NCBI GenBank assembly: GCA_009776385.1 | Contig: WRFT01000079.1 | Coordinates: 1-7,967 of the forward strand | DNA from: Clostridia bacterium | Lineage (GTDB): Bacteria > Bacillota > Clostridia > Christensenellales > Aristaeellaceae | Reading direction: 5' to 3' | DNA length: 7,967 nt | Shown: piece after piece, positions 6,399-7,967 of the stretch | Numbering within the stretch: the first letter of the stretch is position 1 | Layout: every line of letters begins with the position of its first letter | Notes under the pieces: generated by a model | The model's database searches: none | Seen by the model: the letters and a program-made list of their open reading frames with translations, nothing else | What the model was told of the DNA's origin: nothing | Translations under genes and position numbers: made by a program

Positions 6399-7630
6399 GC
6401 GCATACACACCTCATGGCAATATCCGCCCACTTATCCAGCCGTTCGGGCTTTCCGCAGACGGTACTGATGTCTTTTAATATAAACTCAACCGGGCATCCG
6501 TTTTGCGCGCACAAAGCCAGCGTTTGGCGGAACTCCTCTTCAATAAGCCGTTCATCAAAGGTGTGCATGGCCACGAATGCCGGATTGGGTTTTCTGGAAA
6601 AAACGAAGTCCGCGCCGATTTCCTGAGCGCCCTTTGCTTGATTTGCCCAAGGGCTCATGGAGACCTTGCGCAGACGCGGTATGGCGCGTACCTGCTTCAT
6701 TTTATCATGCAAGGGATCGCAGCATCCGTAATAGACCAGCCCAAAGCGTTCAAACAGAGGCATGGAATAGGCCAATTCGTATTCCGCGAACATGGCGGGG
6801 GAGACCGCCGCGAACAGCTGCGCCAGCCCCATCATCCAAATATCCGCCGTCCTTGGCTTCTGCGGGTTAAAATTCTGCCCGGGCAGTTCGTCCGTAAAAG
6901 CGCCCGTGCAGTGAATAAGTGATTGATGGTGGCACAGAACCCCCAACGCCTCGAGTTGATCCAGCATGGACAGATACCCGTTTGACAGTTTTCCCGCCAT
7001 GGCGTGCATCAACTCCGGCTGATCCGCAAGCGCCGTCAACACGCCTTCCGGGCCCATCCAAGTGCAGATGGGATCCCATATGGAAAGGTAGGGATTCACA
7101 CCCTCCGGTCGGGTTTCCATGATGCCGCCGAAAAGCCATTCCGCCATTTCCATTCTGCTTTTTGTTTCATTAGCGTCGTGGGTAATGACGGGCGTTTGGA
7201 TTTTTTCCACATCCTCCGGAGAGCGGAACAAGTTATGGTACCAGTGGCTGGAAACTTCGCTTGTCGGGTTGATAGTGAGTATGTTTTCCTTGGAACCGAT
7301 GCCGAACCCGCTGTTATGAACAGCCATGGGAACGCGGATGAAAGAATCGACCACGCTGTCCACGGGAAAATGCGCCCATTGGTAAAGGATGCGACGGAGT
7401 GTCTGCTCATAATCCCGGCAGCGCTCATCTTGGCAAACAAGCGTCAGTTCGCCTCCCGCGTTGAGCTCACTCCAGCAAATTTGATCGATCATGACCATGG
7501 GGCGCTCGGGGCGAAGGCCGTTCAGCTTCTTCCAGAGCATGCGTTTTTCTTCCTGTACGGGCAGCGCCGCAATCCGCGCGCAGCGGTCCGCCAACTCCCT
7601 CAAGACCTGTCTGTCCCTTTCAAGTGACAT
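6395..7630 (-). CDS. Uroporphyrinogen decarboxylase-like (URO-D superfamily) protein, possible methyltransferase, unknown substrate
   Basis: The 411-residue protein has the look of the URO-D/MtaA superfamily, whose members are haem-pathway decarboxylases or zinc-dependent methyltransferases acting with corrinoid proteins. Notable stretches are WDPICTWMGPEGVLTAL (185-201), YYGCCDPLHDKM (300-311), VSMSPWANQ (323-331) and ILKDISTVCGKPERL (384-398). The Cys/His residues in GCCDPLHDK and in TVCGK, plus His240-Cys241, are candidates for a zinc thiol/His site as in MtaA, but I cannot align them by eye with certainty. It is longer than HemE (about 350 residues) and lacks an obvious HemE N-terminal motif, so it is not likely to be true HemE. 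GGAGGG lies 5 bases before ATG 7630. Its stop overlaps the tdh start, so the two are translationally coupled and probably act together or are needed together. Confidence 0.75.
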   Translation of the reverse strand: MSLERDRQVLRELADRCARIAALPVQEEKRMLWKKLNGLRPERPMVMIDQICWSELNAGGELTLVCQDERCRDYEQTLRRILYQWAHFPVDSVVDSFIRVPMAVHNSGFGIGSKENILTINPTSEVSSHWYHNLFRSPEDVEKIQTPVITHDANETKSRMEMAEWLFGGIMETRPEGVNPYLSIWDPICTWMGPEGVLTALADQPELMHAMAGKLSNGYLSMLDQLEALGVLCHHQSLIHCTGAFTDELPGQNFNPQKPRTADIWMMGLAQLFAAVSPAMFAEYELAYSMPLFERFGLVYYGCCDPLHDKMKQVRAIPRLRKVSMSPWANQAKGAQEIGADFVFSRKPNPAFVAMHTFDERLIEEEFRQTLALCAQNGCPVEFILKDISTVCGKPERLDKWADIAMRCVCA

Positions 7631-7675
7631 GATAGCCCTCCATGCTGTCGGATGATGGTTGATGATGTTATGCCT

Positions 7676-7704
7676 ATTTTACGTTTTACGGATGAAATTT
7701 GCAA
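7676..7704 (-). promoter_or_regulatory. Sigma-A promoter for the URO-D-like/tdh/kbl operon
   Basis: Reading the - strand, TTGCAA (7704-7699), a 17-base spacer and TAAAAT (7681-7676) match the -35 and -10 consensus at ideal spacing. Transcription would start about 7669, leaving a leader of about 39 bases before the first gene. No convincing riboswitch fits in so short a leader. Confidence 0.6.
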
Positions 7705-7710
7705 GCCTTA

Positions 7711-7768
7711 CGAAATACGGGTAGTGGCGGGGAGGGACGATTTAAACCGCGAAATATGCGAAATACGC
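7711..7768. repeat. Repeated CGAAATA boxes upstream of the operon promoter
   Basis: CGAAATA occurs at 7711-7717, 7750-7756 and 7759-7765. The last two belong to overlapping 11-mers GCGAAATATGC (7749-7759) and GCGAAATACGC (7758-7768). They lie 7 to 64 bases upstream of the -35 box of the - strand promoter, a place where an activator or repressor could bind. The motif is short, so chance or a repeat element remains possible. Confidence 0.35.
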
Positions 7769-7791
7769 AAAAAGGACGGCGGGAACCCCGG

Positions 7792-7820
7792 ATCGCCGCG
7801 CCATTCACATGGCTCGCGAT
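7792..7820. repeat. Imperfect palindrome, probably part of a dispersed intergenic repeat
   Basis: ATCGCCGCGCCAT (7792-7804) and ATGGCTCGCGAT (7809-7820) form an inverted repeat with a 4-base loop (TCAC) and a one-base bulge. On the - strand the context reads CGTCATCGCGAGCC followed by GCGGCGATCCGGGG. This resembles the common GTCATTGCGAGC...GGCAATCC type of small dispersed, non-coding repeats seen in many bacterial genomes. Only one copy is in the window, so the repeat nature is inferred. Confidence 0.4.
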
Positions 7821-7898
7821 GACGGAGAAGTGAGACTCTCTCAACATAACATAATTCTGCAACAATGCTACTCTGAAACTAAACAATAAAAGGGCAAC

Positions 7899-7922
7899 AA
7901 AAAAGCGGGGTATAAACCCCGC
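7899..7922 (-). terminator. Rho-independent terminator of the rRNA operon
   Basis: On the - strand GCGGGG (7922-7917) and CCCCGC (7910-7905) form a perfect 6-bp GC stem around TTTATA, followed at once by TTTTTT (7904-7899) and further T-rich DNA. It lies about 20 bases after the end of 5S rRNA and should end rRNA transcription before the downstream operon. Confidence 0.88.
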
Positions 7923-7941
7923 AAAGTAAATTAGGTAGGAA

Positions 7942-7967
7942 TCCGGCGGCGACCTACTCTGCCGACC
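7942..7967 (-). rRNA. rrf: 5S ribosomal RNA, 3' end (partial, cut by the window edge)
   Basis: The - strand of the last bases reads GGTCGGCAGAGTAGGTCGCC then GCCGGA, the characteristic 3' end of bacterial 5S rRNA (AGAGTAGGTCGCCGCCGG). Only about 26 bases are inside the window. The exact 3' end is set by the expected terminal stem and could be off by one or two bases. A strong terminator just downstream supports an rRNA operon ending here. Confidence 0.82.

Noticed and set aside
6069..6626. A 185-codon open frame on the + strand
   Set aside because: Antisense to tdh and the end of the URO-D-like gene; the product shows no domain.
7004..7627. A 207-codon open frame on the + strand
   Set aside because: It is antisense to the URO-D-like gene, whose protein motifs, ribosome site and operon overlaps are convincing. 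Long antisense frames are common in GC-rich third-position DNA.
7631..7675. A riboswitch or T-box in front of the threonine operon
   Set aside because: The predicted leader is only about 40 bases and shows no stable hairpin.
7686..7886. A 66-codon open frame on the - strand between the 5S terminator and the URO-D-like gene
   Set aside because: It runs through the palindrome and the operon promoter, has no ribosome site, and its low-complexity product resembles translated repeat DNA.
1..7967. CRISPR array or tRNA gene
   Set aside because: No regularly spaced repeats and no tRNA-like TTCGA arm with matching acceptor ends were seen on either strand.

Overview
The window looks like a chromosomal segment of an anaerobic, probably uncultured, member of the Firmicutes (Clostridia-like). 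This rests on strong Shine-Dalgarno sequences (AAGGAGG), sigma-A-type promoters, a clostridial-style Rhs core fragment, a tdh-kbl threonine degradation operon, and a 5S rRNA 3' end of the AGAGTAGGTCGCCGCCGG type. The assignment is inference from gene style, not from a marker gene.

Region 1 (1-1524, + strand) is a displaced Rhs C-terminal tip. It starts inside the conserved Rhs core and runs into a variable toxin domain with a metzincin-like zinc site (HEFAHVLGIGD). A small gene for an exported protein, the likely cognate immunity partner, follows 24 bases later. The module is visibly more AT-rich than the rest of the window. It also looks damaged or recoded: there are in-frame stops upstream of the core, a -1 frame change between core and toxin, and an in-frame TAG 36 codons before the natural end of the partner gene.

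Region 2 (1525-1704) is non-coding. It holds a candidate promoter overlapping a 14-bp hairpin, and leads into Region 3 (1705-4128, + strand): rfbD, an ABC-2 polysaccharide-export permease and its ATPase. Together these suggest synthesis of a rhamnose-containing glycan and its export across the membrane. A weak hairpin (4135-4155) separates this set from the convergent genes.

Region 4 (4168-7630, - strand) is a tightly coupled three-gene operon: a uroporphyrinogen-decarboxylase-like protein of unknown role, then tdh, then kbl, with stop/start overlaps at both junctions. Tdh and Kbl convert threonine plus CoA to glycine plus acetyl-CoA. A good promoter (TTGCAA-N17-TAAAAT) lies upstream, with repeated GCGAAATAYGC boxes above it.

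Region 5 (7705-7967) holds those boxes, an imperfect palindrome resembling dispersed intergenic repeats, a strong rho-independent terminator, and the 3' end of a 5S rRNA gene on the - strand. The operon of Region 4 therefore sits directly downstream of an rRNA operon.

The most interesting item is the Rhs metallopeptidase tip paired with a secreted putative immunity protein. The next is the unexplained URO-D-like protein coupled to threonine catabolism.
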